A stretch of 64,000 nt of DNA from Shewanella khirikhana (GCF_003957745.1 NZ_CP020373.1:2542001-2606000), one strand, 5' to 3'; shown: positions 51,963-60,725, numbered from the stretch's first letter. Made by a program: numbers and translations. Notes: generated from the letters alone by a model not told the origin.

Positions 51963-53822
51963 ATGTTCTCATCTTATAAAAACAATAAAACCTTTCTCGC
52001 CCTCAGCCTGATGATGGCTTTGGGCACTGCTCCGTCACTGGCCATCGCCGATACCACCAAGACCGCTGCCGAGCAGCAGGCACTGTCTGCATCTGAGCAG
52101 GCCAACGCCCTGTTCGAGACCCTGTTTATGGAAAACGTGATGGCCAGTCCAATCAGCCAAACCATGCTGGGCATCAAAGGCGCCGACTATGGCAAATGGG
52201 ATGAAATCAGTGAAGCGGCCAGCGAACAGGAACTGGCGCGGGCCAAATCTCAGCTGGCACGCCTTCAGGCCGTTAATCCAAGCGAGCTGGATGAGCAGAC
52301 GGCCCTCAGCTTAACCCTGGCAATTCAGCGGCTGGAAAATCAGATTGCCGACCACAAATGGCGCCTGCACAACTATCCGGTAAACCAGATGTACGGCGTG
52401 CACTCGCTGACTGCATCAATACTTATCAACCAGCATATGGTCGACAACATCGACGATGCCAAGGCTTACATCAGCCGCCTCAATGGCGTACCACAGCGCT
52501 TTGCTCAGCTTAAGGATGCGCTGGAACTCAGAGCCGCCAAGGGCATCATAGCGCCCAAGTTTGTATTCCCCCATGTAATCAACGACAGCAACAACATCAT
52601 CAAGGGTGCCCCGTTTGAAAACGGCGCCGACAGCACCCTGTGGGCCGATTTCAAGCGTAAAGTCGAAAAGCTGGAGATCACCGATGCCGAGCGCGCTGAG
52701 CTGTTGTCCCAGGCCGAGGCGGCACTGAAAAACGCGGTTAAACCGGCCTACAGTGATCTGATAACTTATTTGGGCACCCTGGAAGCACGTGCCGACAACA
52801 AAGATGGCGTGTGGAAGCTGCCTGACGGCAATGCCTTCTACAACAATGCCCTCAAGCGCACTACCACCACGGATATGGATGCCATCGCTATCCACGAGCT
52901 GGGGCTTAAGGAAGTGGAGCGCATTCACAATGAAATGCGCGACATCATGAAAGAAGTGGGCTTTAAAGGCAGCCTGAAAGACTTCTTTATCTTCATGCGC
53001 AACGATGAGCAGTTCTACTATCCGGAAACCGATGAAGGCAAAGCAGCCTATATCAACGATGCCAAGGCCCTGATTGACAACATGTCATCACGCCTCGATG
53101 AAGTCTTTGCCATCAAACCTAAGGCTGGGCTTATTGTGAAGCCGGTTGAGTCGTTCCGTGAAAAAAGCGCCGGTAAGGCCTTCTACAGCCAGCCCTCTCC
53201 CGACGGCAGTCGCCCCGGCACCTACTATGCTAACCTCTACAGCATGAAGGCCATGCCCAAGTACCAGATGGAAGCCCTGGCCTACCACGAAGGCTTGCCC
53301 GGCCACCATATGCAGATTGCCATTGCCCAAGAGCTGGAAGGTCTGCCCAAATTCCGCCGCTTCGGCAGCTATACCGCCTATGTTGAAGGCTGGGGCCTGT
53401 ACACCGAGTACTTCCCACGGGAAATGGGCCTGTACCAGGACCCATACTCCAACTTTGGCCGTCTGGCCATGGAGTTGTGGCGCGCCTGCCGCCTGGTGGT
53501 GGACACAGGGATTCACGCCAAAAAATGGACCCGCGAGCAAGGTATTTCCTACTATGTGGAAAACACCCCCAACGCCGAGTCTGATGCGGTGAAAATGGTT
53601 GAGCGCCATATTGTAATGCCTTCCCAGGCCACCGCGTACAAGGTGGGCATGAACCGCATTCTGGATATGCGCGCTTACGCCAAGAAGTCACTTGGTGAAG
53701 ACTTTGATATCCGTGAATTCCACACCCTGCTGCTGAAAAACGGCCCGCTGCCATTGGATGTGCTCGAAACCAAGGTACAGGCCTGGGTGCAGGACACCAA
53801 GGCACGCGCCGCCAAGCTGTAA
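51963..53822 (+). CDS. Exported DUF885 (peptidase-like) protein
   Basis: A 619-residue secreted protein of the DUF885 family. It has a signal peptide of about 30 residues (KTFLALSLMMALGTAPSLAIADT), long helical regions and a zinc-peptidase-like centre: LAYHEGLPGHHMQIAIAQEL (HExxPGHH at about residue 441) followed by YVEGWGLYTEYF, the conserved EGW motif some 30 residues later. The family is thought to be metallopeptidases with few tested members; carboxypeptidase-like activity on peptides is an inference. No ribosome site is obvious. Single-gene unit, ended by a terminator at 53860-53889. Confidence 0.88.
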   Translation: MFSSYKNNKTFLALSLMMALGTAPSLAIADTTKTAAEQQALSASEQANALFETLFMENVMASPISQTMLGIKGADYGKWDEISEAASEQELARAKSQLARLQAVNPSELDEQTALSLTLAIQRLENQIADHKWRLHNYPVNQMYGVHSLTASILINQHMVDNIDDAKAYISRLNGVPQRFAQLKDALELRAAKGIIAPKFVFPHVINDSNNIIKGAPFENGADSTLWADFKRKVEKLEITDAERAELLSQAEAALKNAVKPAYSDLITYLGTLEARADNKDGVWKLPDGNAFYNNALKRTTTTDMDAIAIHELGLKEVERIHNEMRDIMKEVGFKGSLKDFFIFMRNDEQFYYPETDEGKAAYINDAKALIDNMSSRLDEVFAIKPKAGLIVKPVESFREKSAGKAFYSQPSPDGSRPGTYYANLYSMKAMPKYQMEALAYHEGLPGHHMQIAIAQELEGLPKFRRFGSYTAYVEGWGLYTEYFPREMGLYQDPYSNFGRLAMELWRACRLVVDTGIHAKKWTREQGISYYVENTPNAESDAVKMVERHIVMPSQATAYKVGMNRILDMRAYAKKSLGEDFDIREFHTLLLKNGPLPLDVLETKVQAWVQDTKARAAKL

Positions 53823-53859
53823 CGGCTGCCCCAAAGGCGGCAACTGCCGCCGAATAAAC

Positions 53860-53889
53860 AAAAAGCCCGGGCTCTGACCCGGACTTTTT
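53860..53889. terminator. Terminator after the DUF885 gene
   Basis: AAAAAGCCCGGG / CCCGGACTTTTT arms with a CTCTGA loop (one mismatch). Works in both directions. Confidence 0.8.
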
Positions 53890-54027
53890 GTTTGGCGCGC
53901 CAATAAAAACCGTTTGGAAAGCTTACCGATAAGGCCACAGAAAAGGCTGATGAAAGCCCGCACAAAACACATCAGGGCAATCACAACAGGCATAGGGACT
54001 ATTACAAAAGGACAAGACCACAAGACG

Positions 54028-54061
54028 AAAAAAAGCCACAACCTGGGTTGTGGCTTTTTTT
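54028..54061. terminator. Symmetric terminator, intergenic
   Basis: AAAAAAA-GCCACAACC-TG-GGTTGTGGC-TTTTTTT, nine perfect pairs with A7 and T7. No gene ends at it on the plus strand since the DUF885 terminator is 140 bases earlier. Confidence 0.75.
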
Positions 54062-54202
54062 CTGGAAGCTTGAGTCATCCTGGCGTATGCCGCAATGACA
54101 GCCGTTTCCATTTGGCGCCCTGTGTGCCGCTCATTATTATCGTTCGGCGGCTTGTAGGGTACAGGGTGCTTAATCTGTTCCATCACAAAATCAGTCTGGC
54201 CA

Positions 54203-54233
54203 TAAAAAATCACCCCGGCATGACGTCCGGGGT
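54203..54233 (-). terminator. Minus-strand terminator closing the RNA candidate
   Basis: Read on the minus strand: ACCCCGG, loop ACGTCATG, CCGGGGT, then GATTTTTTA. The plus strand has no T run after the stem, so it is directional. Confidence 0.75.
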
Positions 54234-54392
54234 AAACCAAAAAACTAGGATGATGGTTTCAAAGCCGGACCGGTTTTAATAATAAACTCTGCCGGCATTG
54301 TCTTGGGACTGCTTATCGCGTGATCTGCGCATCAACAGCGGAAGGGGTCATTTCCCCTGTCGATACGGGCTCAGATCGCCCCAATCCAATTG
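54203..54392 (-). ncRNA. Candidate structured small RNA (about 190 nt)
   Basis: On the minus strand a possible promoter (TTGCAC at 54426-54421, 16-base spacer, TACAAT at 54404-54399) precedes a segment with several inverted repeats. They are GATCTG/CAGATC enclosing ACAG/CTGT and GGGG/CCCC stems around 54315-54380, a GCCGG/CCGGC pair around 54263-54297, and finally an ACCCCGG/CCGGGGT hairpin with T6. The LysR gene upstream has its own terminator at 54459-54484, so this is a separate unit. No long reading frame. No known RNA family recognised. Confidence 0.45.
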
Positions 54393-54458
54393 GCATCCAT
54401 TGTATTAATTCATGAACAGAGTGCAAGTGATGTAGGAAAAACTGCTTAAGCGGATACT

Positions 54459-54484
54459 AAAAAACCGGCCCTTTAGACCGGTTT
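54459..54484 (-). terminator. Terminator after the LysR gene at 54583
   Basis: AAACCGG / CCGGTTT arms with a nine-base loop, followed on the minus strand by TTTTTAG. Confidence 0.7.
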
Positions 54485-54582
54485 AATACTTTTGCTAAAC
54501 GTTTGATTATTTGTGAATTAATTGGATTTTTGCCACCCAGATCACAGCATTATCCGTTTTCACAAACAATGAATTTATAAAA

Positions 54583-55524
54583 TCATCGACGTTCGGCGTA
54601 CAGTTCCTGATAAGGCGCATCCCAATAAGGTGGAGTACCAATATGATTTTTGATGAAATCGATAAAGGAGCTCACCTTGGGCGCCAGGTGCTTACGGCGC
54701 GGATACACGGCCTGCAGCGGCAAGTGGTGAGTCAGCTGCCAGTCGCGCAGCAGCGGCACCAGAGTCCCCTTTTGCACTTCATCTTCCAGCAGATAGCTCG
54801 CCAGATACACCACACCCAAACCGCTTACGGCAGCCGACTTCAGCGCCGGGGCGTTATCCACCCGGAAGTTACCTGAAACACCAATCTCGCAGTAATCATC
54901 ACCACGCTTGAACTGCCACACGCTGTGTTCGTGCCACTCACCGTGATACACAAGACAATTGTGATCAACGAGCTGCTCTGGGCGGGTCGGCTCGCCATGG
55001 CGGGCGATGTAATCCGGGGAAGCCACCAGTAAAAACTGACACTTCATCAGCGGCCGCGCCACCATACCCAGCGGCAATTGCTCTGACATGGTCAGCAGCA
55101 AATCCAGCCCCTCACTGACCACATCCACCTTGTGATCCAGCAAGCTCACCTGCAGCTCAAGCTCGGGGTGACGGGTCATAAACTCAGGCAACGCAGGAAT
55201 AATGTGCATGGTCCCGAAGGACTGGGAAATCCCCACCTTGAGCACACCACGGGTTGCATCATTGAGATTGTGAACGCTGGCAACGGCCTGATCGGCATCC
55301 CGCAGCAGCTCTTCGCCCTGCACATACAGCAGATGACCTGCCTCGGTCAGACTCAGGCTGCGGGTGGTGCGCTGAATAAGTTGCACGCCCAGCTTATGTT
55401 CAAGATCAGCCACCTGGGTGCTCACCTTTGACTTGGAAATCCCGAGTTTCCTCGCCGCTGCGCTAAAGCTTCCCGCCCTGGCAACATGGGTGAAAATGGC
55501 AATGGGTTCTAACAGTTCTAACAT
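54583..55524 (-). CDS. LysR-family transcriptional regulator
   Basis: A 313-residue LysR regulator of the CrgA/DmlR-like subgroup. The winged helix reads IAIFTHVARAGSFSAAARKLGISKSKVSTQVADLEHKLGVQLIQRTTRSLSLTEAG (residues 9-64), followed by a complete effector-binding domain ending in the typical AVYPRRKHLAPKVSSFIDFIKNH segment. No adjacent divergent target gene, so its regulon cannot be guessed. It has its own terminator; the preceding gene yggN lies on the same strand but is separated by a terminator at 55741-55770. Confidence 0.9.
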   Translation of the reverse strand: MLELLEPIAIFTHVARAGSFSAAARKLGISKSKVSTQVADLEHKLGVQLIQRTTRSLSLTEAGHLLYVQGEELLRDADQAVASVHNLNDATRGVLKVGISQSFGTMHIIPALPEFMTRHPELELQVSLLDHKVDVVSEGLDLLLTMSEQLPLGMVARPLMKCQFLLVASPDYIARHGEPTRPEQLVDHNCLVYHGEWHEHSVWQFKRGDDYCEIGVSGNFRVDNAPALKSAAVSGLGVVYLASYLLEDEVQKGTLVPLLRDWQLTHHLPLQAVYPRRKHLAPKVSSFIDFIKNHIGTPPYWDAPYQELYAERR

Positions 55525-55864
55525 GAAGGTGGCCTTAAGCTATGTTCGGCGAGCTCAGCTCGGACCGGGGCCAAAGCTCAGACAAACCAATGATAATCAA
55601 TCAGATATACCAAAAAAGCACGTTAAGGTAGAGTCAGTGAATCCCGGAGAAACCCGAGTTTTTTGTTATTTTTTAGCAGTATAACAAAAATCCGCTCGCT
55701 GTCTCCACTTCTGCCGTGGCCCAAGCAGCAACAGGAGAATAAAAAAACGGCCCCAGGGGATGGGGCCAAACGTTCAAGGAATGAACCAAGGAATGTCAGT
55801 TAAAAATCTTGCTGAGAAATGCCGCTGAAATTCAGTTACTCACAACATACTTGCCTTACATCTG
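55525..55864. other. Intergenic region between yggN and the LysR gene
   Basis: 340 bases containing the yggN terminator (55741-55770) and, closer to 55525, the presumed promoter of the LysR gene. No protein gene or known operator is visible. Confidence 0.5.
55741..55770 (-). terminator. Terminator after yggN
   Basis: GGCCCC / GGGGCC stem with a seven-base loop; on the minus strand it is followed by GTTTTTTT. Confidence 0.82.
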
Positions 55865-56677
55865 TTACTCGCGCAGCGCCTCTTGTTTGGCGTCGGCCAG
55901 CTCAAGCTTGGACAGCTCAGGCACCTTGGCCCTAAGCTCGCTCTCGAGGGCTACCAGAGTTTCAAACTCGTCGCACATCTTGTTGGCACGGGCTTCCAGG
56001 GTGCTGGCCTGAGCTTCCATTTCACGCTCAATCTGCTCGCCCATGGCTTCCATTTTCTGACCAAAGGCTTCCATCTTGGCCTCGAAGCTGTCGCCTTCTG
56101 AAGACAGGATTTCGGTGCCGAGACGAACCATCAGGGTGCCTACGGACTCCTGCACCAGGTTTTCGATTTCCTGCTCGAACTCCTTGTCGAACACCTCATC
56201 GATGGAGCCATCGGTTACGCCTATGTAGTAGCTGTCACCGTTCTTGTGCATCACTTCGCCAAGGCGCTCGTTTACGTTGTCCATCAGCTCACCTACGCGG
56301 TTGCCGGTATCTTCACCCAGCAGCGGCGTCAGCGCCGTGTTTACTGCCTGACTGGCAAGCCCCACAGCTTCGGTCACCAGGGAGACGAACTCTGGCACCT
56401 GACGGGCCACGCTGTCGGCGTAGCTGTCGACCAGCGCGCGCTGCTCGGCAGTCAGGGCAACTTCTTTGCCTTCCACATACAATTTGCCGGGTTCGAAGCG
56501 ATAAAACTCATCCCCTTTCTGGCTCAGCACCAGCTTTTGAGGCTCAAGAGAAATGTCATAATTCAGGTTCACATCGCAGCTGTCGTTGCTGATCCCGTGG
56601 GCCATGGCAGGCACCACGGCGGTCACGCCAATCAAAGTTGCCAAAGCTACACCGGTAACAAGAGTCTTGGTTTTCAT
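55865..56677 (-). CDS. yggN: YggN-family (DUF2884) exported protein
   Basis: A 270-residue periplasmic protein with signal peptide MKTKTLVTGVALATLIGVTAVVPAMA. The mature start HGISNDSCDVNLNYDISLEPQKLVLSQKGDEFYRFEPGKLYVEGKEVALTAEQRALVDSYADSVARQVPE is the DUF2884/YggN signature. The C-terminal half is long, acidic and heptad-rich (about residues 150-265), probably a coiled coil. Function unknown. AAGGA precedes the ATG. It belongs to the conserved ygg neighbourhood with yggL, trmB and mutY. Confidence 0.9.
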   Translation of the reverse strand: MKTKTLVTGVALATLIGVTAVVPAMAHGISNDSCDVNLNYDISLEPQKLVLSQKGDEFYRFEPGKLYVEGKEVALTAEQRALVDSYADSVARQVPEFVSLVTEAVGLASQAVNTALTPLLGEDTGNRVGELMDNVNERLGEVMHKNGDSYYIGVTDGSIDEVFDKEFEQEIENLVQESVGTLMVRLGTEILSSEGDSFEAKMEAFGQKMEAMGEQIEREMEAQASTLEARANKMCDEFETLVALESELRAKVPELSKLELADAKQEALRE

Positions 56678-56863
56678 CGCATCTATCCTTGCCTTTGTAA
56701 GTTATATGGCTTGATATAGCGAAGGTCGTGCCAACTTTCACAATTCAATGATTAATAAGGAATTAATATAATTTCAATGAAGATGAGCTGAATCAAAGCA
56801 AAGACAGGCGTGAGCTAAATCACTAAAAAGTGATTTTTTTCACCAGTTACTGAGAAAGATAAC

Positions 56864-56914
56864 AAAAAGCGATTTCCTGCGATGGGGAGTCATATCCGCA
56901 AATCAGGAAATCGC
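56864..56914 (-). terminator. Terminator after glsA
   Basis: Perfect 11-bp arms GCGATTTCCTG / CAGGAAATCGC with a 24-base loop, followed on the minus strand by TTTTTG. A second small AAATCACT/AGTGATTT hairpin lies at 56817-56836. Confidence 0.75.
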
Positions 56915-56969
56915 CTTTAAGATTCGTAGCTGTAATTGAGCGAAGGGCAGAAAACCCCAAAAGAAAGGC

Positions 56970-57884
56970 TCAGAAAATCGAGCGCCCCAGCTCCTCGGCA
57001 AGCAGCTCCAGCAAGCGGGTACCCGCAAGGCTATTGCCGCTGGCATCCAGCGCAGGAGACCAGACGCACACCGCCATATCCCCGGGAATAACCGCGATAA
57101 TACCGCCGCCCACGCCACTCTTGCCGGGCATACCGACACGGTAGGCAAACTCACCGGCGCCATCATAGAGGCCCGATGTTGCCAGCAGCGCGTTCAGGCG
57201 CTTGGTCTCTGTGGGGCTGACTATCTCGCGTCCATCCAGGGTCATGCCCTTGTTGGCAAGATAAATCATCGCCCGGGACAAATCGGCGCAGCTCATCGAC
57301 AACGAGCAATAGTGGAAATAGCTTCTGAGCACCTTGTCCACGTCGTTGTGGAAGTTGCGGAAGGACTTCATCAAATAGGCAATAGCGGCGTTACGGGCGC
57401 TGTGCTGGTACTCGGAGGCGGCCACCACCTTGTCGTAGCACACAGAGCTGTTACCGCTCATCATCCGCACCACTTCCAGCATCCGCTGTTTGGGTGCGCC
57501 AAGGCGGCTTTGCAGCATATCGGCAATCACCAGCGCCCCGGCATTAATAAAGGGGTTACGGGGAATGCCCCGCTCAAGCTCAACCTGCACCAGCGAGTTG
57601 AACGAGTGCCCGGACGGCTCTTTACCTACCCGCGACCAGATCTCGCTCTCTTCGTAGAGCATCATGGCGCCGGTGAGGCTGAATACTTTGGAAATACTTT
57701 GAATCGAGAATGGCTCTTGCCAGTCACCGGCCCCAATGGTGGTGCCATCGAGACTGGTTATGGCAATGCCGAGCTTGTGGGGTGAAACCCGGGCAAGGGC
57801 CGGAATATAATCCGCCACCTTGCCCTGTCCGAGCAACGGCCTGACTCTGGCGACCAGCTCGTCAAGCAGTGCCTGCTCGGCCAT
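56970..57884 (-). CDS. glsA: Glutaminase GlsA
   Basis: Serine-dependent glutaminase hydrolysing glutamine to glutamate and ammonia, 304 residues. The beta-lactamase-like fold has the catalytic SxxK in PFSIQSISKVFSLTGAM (near residue 62), FNSLVQVELERGIPRNPFINAGALVIADML, and YHYCSLSMSC, and GKSGVGGGIIAVIPGDMAVCVWSPALDASGNS at the end. The ATG at 57884 follows the yggL stop by three bases; a TTG at 57887 is the only alternative. Third gene of trmB-yggL-glsA, likely transcribed together; the terminator is at 56864-56914. Confidence 0.95.
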   Translation of the reverse strand: MAEQALLDELVARVRPLLGQGKVADYIPALARVSPHKLGIAITSLDGTTIGAGDWQEPFSIQSISKVFSLTGAMMLYEESEIWSRVGKEPSGHSFNSLVQVELERGIPRNPFINAGALVIADMLQSRLGAPKQRMLEVVRMMSGNSSVCYDKVVAASEYQHSARNAAIAYLMKSFRNFHNDVDKVLRSYFHYCSLSMSCADLSRAMIYLANKGMTLDGREIVSPTETKRLNALLATSGLYDGAGEFAYRVGMPGKSGVGGGIIAVIPGDMAVCVWSPALDASGNSLAGTRLLELLAEELGRSIF

Positions 57885-57887
57885 CAA

Positions 57888-58214
57888 TTAATCCCACCAG
57901 AGATCGTAAAGCTCAGACACTTCCACATCGGATACCGGCAGGGTATCGAAGAAGGCTTTTACGGCTGCGCGGTCTTCATCGGTGCACTTGCCCAGGGCCT
58001 GAGTGGCAACAATGCCTTCCCATTCCTTGTGGCCGCCGCCGTGGAAGCCCAGCTTGCGGGGCTCAATCACGTCGTCGATAAACTTATCCACCAGCGCATC
58101 AATGTCGGCTTCGCTGACGCTGTCGTTAAATACCCAGCGTACGTCAAAACCCAGTTCCTGGAACTCATCCACTCGCAGCTTTTTACGCAGACGGGCGCTA
58201 CGGTTCTTGGCCAT
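57888..58214 (-). CDS. yggL: YggL family 50S-associated protein (DUF469)
   Basis: A 108-residue DUF469 protein: MAKNRSARLRKKLRVDEFQELGFDVRWVFNDS, LVDKFIDDVIEPRKLGFHGGGHKEWEGIV and VSDVEVSELYDLWWD at the end match YggL throughout. E. coli YggL binds the large ribosomal subunit. GAGGGAAG lies five bases before the ATG at 58214; the frame extending to 58313 enters trmB and is not used. It lies 34 bases after trmB and three bases before glsA. Confidence 0.93.
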   Translation of the reverse strand: MAKNRSARLRKKLRVDEFQELGFDVRWVFNDSVSEADIDALVDKFIDDVIEPRKLGFHGGGHKEWEGIVATQALGKCTDEDRAAVKAFFDTLPVSDVEVSELYDLWWD

Positions 58215-58248
58215 GTTTCTTCCCTCTTTGGTTGATGGAAATAATTGA

Positions 58249-58965
58249 TTATTCAACGCGTTCGAACATGAGATCCCACACCCCATGGCCCAAACGGTGA
58301 CCACGGTTTTCAAACTTGGTCAGTGGGCGATGATCCGGGCGCGGAACATAGTCGTTGGTTTCAGACTGGTTTTTATAGCCTTCGGCAGCGCTCATCACTT
58401 CCAGCATATGCTCGGCATAGTTTTCCCAGTCGGTGGCCATATGGAATACACCGCCGATTTTGAGCTTACGGCGTAAAAGCTGCACAAATTCAGGCTGTAC
58501 GATACGGCGCTTGTGGTGACGCTTTTTGTGCCATGGGTCAGGGAAGAACAGCTGCACCCGGGCCAAAGAGCCATCGGCAATAGCGTTTTCCAGCACTTCC
58601 ACCGCATCGTGGTGATACACCCGCAGGTTACTGACCCCAGCCGCACCGGCATCACCGAGGCAGGCGCCTACGCCAGGCTTGTGCACTTCAATACCGATAA
58701 AGTTAAGCTCGGGGGCGTTGGCCGCCATCTCCACCAGAGAAGCGCCCATGCCAAAGCCAATTTCCACTACTGTGTCGGCTTCACGGCCAAAGGCCTCGGC
58801 AAAATTCACAGGCTCAGGGCTGTATTCCAAACCCATGGTGGGCCAAAAACTTTCAAGGGCCTTGGCCTGGCCTGTGGTCAGGCGACCTTCACGCAGAACA
58901 AAGCTGCGTATTTTGCGAAGATATACGCCATCCTCGTTAAATTCTGCGGTGGTTACTTCACTCAT
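58249..58965 (-). CDS. trmB: tRNA (guanine-N7-)-methyltransferase TrmB
   Basis: Adds the N7-methyl group to G46 of tRNAs using S-adenosylmethionine. The 238-residue protein has the SAM site ADTVVEIGFGMGASLVEMA (near residues 60-78), IGIEVHKPGVG, and the family motif VQLFFPDPWHKKRHHKRRIVQPEF, ending in TKFENRGHRLGHGVWDLMFER. The ATG at 58965 gives the family N-terminus and has GAGG upstream; the longer start at 59001 is unlikely. It is divergent from mutY with a 294-base gap, whose contents beyond promoters I could not identify. Confidence 0.95.
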   Translation of the reverse strand: MSEVTTAEFNEDGVYLRKIRSFVLREGRLTTGQAKALESFWPTMGLEYSPEPVNFAEAFGREADTVVEIGFGMGASLVEMAANAPELNFIGIEVHKPGVGACLGDAGAAGVSNLRVYHHDAVEVLENAIADGSLARVQLFFPDPWHKKRHHKRRIVQPEFVQLLRRKLKIGGVFHMATDWENYAEHMLEVMSAAEGYKNQSETNDYVPRPDHRPLTKFENRGHRLGHGVWDLMFERVE

Positions 58966-59259
58966 TGCTGCCTCGCATCTGCCCGCAACCCAAGGCCTCA
59001 CGTGCGCTGGATTGCAGACAACTTAAAACACTATTCAAAAAGGAAGGGGCATTATCCAAAGTTATCCCTTGAGCGCAAGCCCCGAAGCTGAAAAAGTATA
59101 CCAGCAGCAGCGCCTGCTGACAGCCTGAATTCCCAGCCGTTTTCATAACGCTTTTTGACAGCCTGCTGCGTCCGGCTTGTCCCTTAGGCGCTGCGAGGCT
59201 ACACTGCCCGCCAATCCTTAGCATCACACTCAGGTATTCAGGAGCGGTTCACACCTTCC

Positions 59260-60366
59260 ATGGCAGCAACTCACCCCAGCGCCTCCTTTGGCGAGCGCAT
59301 TATCAACTGGTACGACAAACACGGCCGCAAGAGTCTGCCGTGGCAGCAAAATAAGACGCCTTATAAAGTGTGGGTGTCGGAAATCATGCTGCAGCAAACC
59401 CAGGTGGCCACTGTTATCCCCTACTTTGAGCGCTTTATGGCGAGCTTCCCCACGGTAAGCGACCTAGCAAACGCCCACGAAGATGAAGTGCTGCACCACT
59501 GGACCGGCCTTGGCTACTACGCCCGCGCCCGTAATCTGCATAAGGCTGCACAAATTATCCGCGATGAGCACGGCGGCGAGTTTCCCACCGATTTTGACGC
59601 AGTGCTGGCCCTGCCCGGCATTGGCCGCTCCACCGCAGGTGCAGTGCTGTCGCTCTCTTTGGGGCAACATCACCCCATTCTCGATGGCAATGTAAAAAGA
59701 GTGCTGGCGCGCCACGGCGCCATCGAAGGCTGGCCCGGTGAGAAGCGTGTTGATACCGCCCTGTGGCAGCTCACCGAAGCGCTGACGCCAAAGGAAGATA
59801 TTCAAAAGTACAATCAGGCGATGATGGATATGGGCGCCAATGTCTGCACCCGCAGCAGCCCAAGATGCGGCGATTGCCCGGTCGCCATTGACTGCCGGGC
59901 CCAGCTTGCCGGTCGCCAGACTGAGTTCCCCGGCAAAAAGCCGAAAAAGACCATTCCCGCCCGCGAAGGCTGGATGCTTATTCTGCAGCAGCAAGACACG
60001 GTCAAGCTTATCAAGCGGCCACCCAGCGGAATTTGGGGTGGCCTCTGGTGCTTCCCGCAGTTTGACAGCCAGCAGGCGCTCAATGATTTTGTCCAGGCCA
60101 ATGGCTTTGATAGCGATAAGCTTGCCCTGCTCGATGGCTTTCGCCACACCTTCAGCCACTTTCACCTCGACATTCAGCCGGTAAAGCTGCGCCTTGGCAG
60201 CCCCCAGGCTGAGGCGCTTATCATGGAAGATAACCTGAGTCTCTGGTATAACCTCCTCCAAGGCGAAAATCTTGGGCTTGCCGCCGCCACCGAGCGCATT
60301 CTGGCGAGCCTTGTAAGCGAACTTAAGCAAGAATCCGGCGGCAACGCTGCCGCCAACAAGGAGTAA
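59260..60366 (+). CDS. mutY: A/G-specific adenine glycosylase MutY
   Basis: DNA repair enzyme removing adenine opposite 8-oxoguanine, 368 residues. It has WVSEIMLQQTQVATVIPYF (catalytic Glu), the helix-hairpin-helix LPGIGRSTAGAVLSL with the catalytic Asp in HPILDGNVKRVLAR, and a [4Fe-4S] loop CTRSSPRCGDCPVAIDC. The C-terminal NUDIX-like domain follows, with RPPSGIWGGLWCFPQF and FRHTFSHFHLDI for 8-oxoG recognition. All key residues are present. CAGGAG is a little far from the ATG at 59260. yggX starts three bases after the stop, the usual arrangement. Confidence 0.96.
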   Translation: MAATHPSASFGERIINWYDKHGRKSLPWQQNKTPYKVWVSEIMLQQTQVATVIPYFERFMASFPTVSDLANAHEDEVLHHWTGLGYYARARNLHKAAQIIRDEHGGEFPTDFDAVLALPGIGRSTAGAVLSLSLGQHHPILDGNVKRVLARHGAIEGWPGEKRVDTALWQLTEALTPKEDIQKYNQAMMDMGANVCTRSSPRCGDCPVAIDCRAQLAGRQTEFPGKKPKKTIPAREGWMLILQQQDTVKLIKRPPSGIWGGLWCFPQFDSQQALNDFVQANGFDSDKLALLDGFRHTFSHFHLDIQPVKLRLGSPQAEALIMEDNLSLWYNLLQGENLGLAAATERILASLVSELKQESGGNAAANKE

Positions 60367-60369
60367 AAC

Positions 60370-60645
60370 ATGGCCCGTACCATTCAGTGTGTCTATCTGG
60401 GTAAAGAAGCCGAAGGTCTGGATTTCCAGCTCTACCCCGGTGAACTCGGCAAGCGCATTTTCGACACCATCAGCAAAGAAGCCTGGGGAGAGTGGCAGAA
60501 AAAGCAGACCATGCTTATCAATGAGAAGAAGCTCAATATGATGAATATGGAGCATCGCAAGCTGCTCGAAGAGCAAATGCAGCTGTTCCTGTTCGAAGGC
60601 AAGGATGTTGAAATCGAAGGTTATGTTCCACCCAAGCCGGAATAA
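60370..60645 (+). CDS. yggX: Fe(2+)-trafficking protein YggX
   Basis: A 91-residue protein implicated in iron trafficking and protection of Fe-S clusters from oxidation. MARTIQCVYLGKEAEGLDFQLYPGELGKRIFDTISKEAWGEWQKKQTMLINEKKLNMMNMEHRKLLEEQM is almost the family consensus, with the conserved Cys7. Three bases after mutY, whose own Fe-S cluster it may protect. A terminator follows at 60698-60725. Confidence 0.96.
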   Translation: MARTIQCVYLGKEAEGLDFQLYPGELGKRIFDTISKEAWGEWQKKQTMLINEKKLNMMNMEHRKLLEEQMQLFLFEGKDVEIEGYVPPKPE

Positions 60646-60697
60646 CCTTGGGATGATTCAGTAACATCCCTTTTATGCCATCCTCTAAATGGCATGA

Positions 60698-60725
60698 CCC
60701 TAAAGGCCCTCGCGGGCCTTTTTGC
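60698..60725 (+). terminator. Terminator after yggX
   Basis: AAAGGCCC-TCGC-GGGCC-TTTTT hairpin, 53 bases after the stop. Confidence 0.82.

Larger units (their letters stand above)
53890..54582. other. Long intergenic region with four hairpins
   Basis: About 690 bases without a credible protein gene between DUF885 and a LysR gene. It holds a symmetric terminator (54028-54061), a minus-strand terminator (54203-54233), the terminator of the LysR gene (54459-54484) and, between the last two, a structured segment that looks like an independent minus-strand RNA. Confidence 0.65.

Noticed and set aside
53688..54041. Minus-strand open frame of 117 codons with a hydrophobic start
   Set aside because: It runs antisense into the end of the DUF885 gene through a terminator hairpin, has no ribosome site, and its second half is clearly the shadow of that gene.
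54154..54164. GTAGGGTACAG matches the 5' end of Spot 42 RNA
   Set aside because: Only 11 bases match, the rest differs, there is no T-run terminator on the plus strand, and the location is not next to polA. Probably chance.
59464..60576. 370-codon minus-strand frame across mutY and yggX
   Set aside because: Antisense to two well-conserved genes; no start signals and no family resemblance.
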